A stretch of DNA of 6,771 nucleotides from an uncultured Mycoplasma sp. (GTDB lineage Bacteria; Bacillota_I; Bacilli_A; RF39; UBA660). The DNA lies in assembly GCA_947565485.1 (NCBI GenBank), contig CANOGG010000067.1, forward strand, positions 1-6,771, read 5' to 3'. Below the pieces are notes generated by a model, which was not told where the DNA came from, ran no database searches, and saw nothing but the letters and a program-made list of their open reading frames with translations. The position numbers and the translations under genes were made by a program. Shown piece by piece: positions 6,291 to 6,771 of the stretch (position 1 is the stretch's first letter; each line of letters starts with the position of its first letter).

Positions 6291-6659
6291 ATGTTAATAA
6301 TGGCGCCACAAGTTTGTACAACACTTGCACCAATATGGCAAATTGTAGGTTGGGTGTTATTTGTATTTAAGATAGCTATTCCACTTATAATTATAATATT
6401 TGGGGCAATAGATTTAGGTAAGGCAGTTATTGCTAGTAAAGATGATGAAATTAAGAAATCTATTAAGTCATTAGTTATGAGAGCTATTGCAGGTATTGTA
6501 ATATTCTTTATACCAAGTTTAGTTGGGGCTATATTTAGTATGGTTAATGAATTTGTTTCTGATGATTATAGCAAAGAGTATGATAAGTGTAAGCATTGTG
6601 TAGTTAATCCAGGTGGACAAGATTGTGAAGGTCATGTAAAAGAGGCTAATAATAGTTAA
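6291..6659 (+). CDS. Small two-helix membrane protein, VirB2/TrbC pilin-like topology
   Basis: This 122-residue protein has a short N-terminus with C9, a first hydrophobic helix (about 16-40), and a charged loop with K44, K50 and KKSIKS (55-60) ending at R64. A second helix (about 65-87) follows, then a hydrophilic tail (88-122) with C100, C103 and C112. The positive loop suggests a cytoplasmic hairpin turn with both ends outside, so the cysteines would be exported. Two closely spaced helices joined by a small charged loop recall VirB2/TrbC pilin subunits, but no signature confirms that family. GAGGA at 6279-6283 is seven bases before the first ATG, which favours it over the Met at residue 4. 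The gene stands alone between its own promoter and terminator, and could be a pilin-like partner of the upstream machine or an unrelated membrane protein. Confidence 0.7.
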   Translation: MLIMAPQVCTTLAPIWQIVGWVLFVFKIAIPLIIIIFGAIDLGKAVIASKDDEIKKSIKSLVMRAIAGIVIFFIPSLVGAIFSMVNEFVSDDYSKEYDKCKHCVVNPGGQDCEGHVKEANNS

Positions 6660-6682
6660 AGAAATTAATAGCTTCTTTTTTT
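6642..6682 (+). terminator. Rho-independent terminator overlapping the gene's 3' end
   Basis: The arm GAGGCTAATAAT (6642-6653) pairs with ATTAATAGCTTC (6664-6675) in a 12-position stem with one mismatch and one G-T pair. Flanking A bases extend it into the seven T at 6676-6682. The upstream arm lies inside the last codons of the small membrane protein gene, whose stop is at 6657-6659. Confidence 0.8.
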
Positions 6683-6717
6683 ATTGGTGTAAAATTTAAA
6701 TAGTATTGAGAAATTGA

Positions 6718-6771
6718 ATCGTTAGTATTTACAGCCATACTAAATGATAAGTGGTGTTCTCACTTATTTTT
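6718..6771 (+). promoter_or_regulatory. Two-hairpin element ending in a T-run, possible leader or attenuator
   Basis: Hairpin one pairs TTAGTAT (6722-6728) with ATACTAA (6737-6743). It can be extended outward by 6718-6721 pairing with 6745-6748 if A6744 is bulged. Hairpin two pairs ATAAGTG (6747-6753) perfectly with CACTTAT (6761-6767) around a seven-base loop, and runs into T bases up to the window edge. The outer part of hairpin one and the base of hairpin two share 6747-6748, so the two full forms partly exclude each other. It could be a second terminator or a regulated leader of the next gene. I could not match it to a known riboswitch or ribosomal-protein leader. Confidence 0.4.

Noticed and set aside
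6300..6659. Alternative start at the second Met of the small membrane protein
   Set aside because: GAGGA at 6279-6283 is seven bases from the first ATG but sixteen from the second, which is too far.
1..6771. Mycoplasma-type code with TGA as tryptophan
   Set aside because: No TGA stop is used, but every Trp checked is TGG and no main frame contains an in-frame TGA, so the standard code is the simpler reading.

Overview
The window is AT-rich and carries closely spaced genes with strong AGGAGG-type ribosome binding sites and sigma-A-like promoters. All visible stop codons are TAA or TAG. Every tryptophan I checked is TGG, and no main reading frame contains TGA. This points to a low-GC Gram-positive (Bacillota/Bacilli-type, possibly an uncultured gut lineage) using the standard code. 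No gene here identifies the species.

Bases 1-4588 are the 3' part of one plus-strand operon for a Tad/Flp-type (type IV pilus-like) machine. It starts with the tail of an unrecognised gene (1-153). Next come a membrane-anchored, pseudopilin-like protein with a Ser-Pro linker (172-870), a CpaB/RcpC-like SAF-domain protein (899-1741), the hexameric assembly ATPase TadA/CpaF (1784-2884), and the two inner-membrane platform proteins TadB (2901-3797) and TadC (3797-4588). The last two overlap by one base. A hairpin terminator closes the operon. The ATPase would power subunit extraction or assembly through the TadB/TadC platform, and the anchored proteins would be pilus subunits or periphery. No Flp pilin, prepilin peptidase, TadZ or secretin is visible; they may lie upstream. 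A secretin would not be expected in a single-membrane cell.

Bases 4630-5561 carry a convergent minus-strand gene for a membrane-anchored, probably extracytoplasmic protein of unknown function. It appears split by a one-base frameshift near 5136-5166: the N-terminal half ends at 5133, and the C-terminal half continues in another frame with no start signal of its own. It ends in its own terminator, tail to tail with the operon terminator.

Bases 5640-6186 hold a dihydrofolate reductase gene (folA) with its own promoter, divergent from the broken gene. Bases 6229-6682 hold a separately promoted small two-helix membrane protein with a cysteine-bearing tail, resembling VirB2/TrbC pilin-type proteins in topology, and a terminator that overlaps its 3' end. 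The last ~55 bases (6718-6771) form two hairpins followed by a T-run cut by the window edge, possibly a leader or attenuator of the next gene. No gene-free stretch exceeds 300 bases, and I saw no tRNA, rRNA, CRISPR array or insertion sequence.
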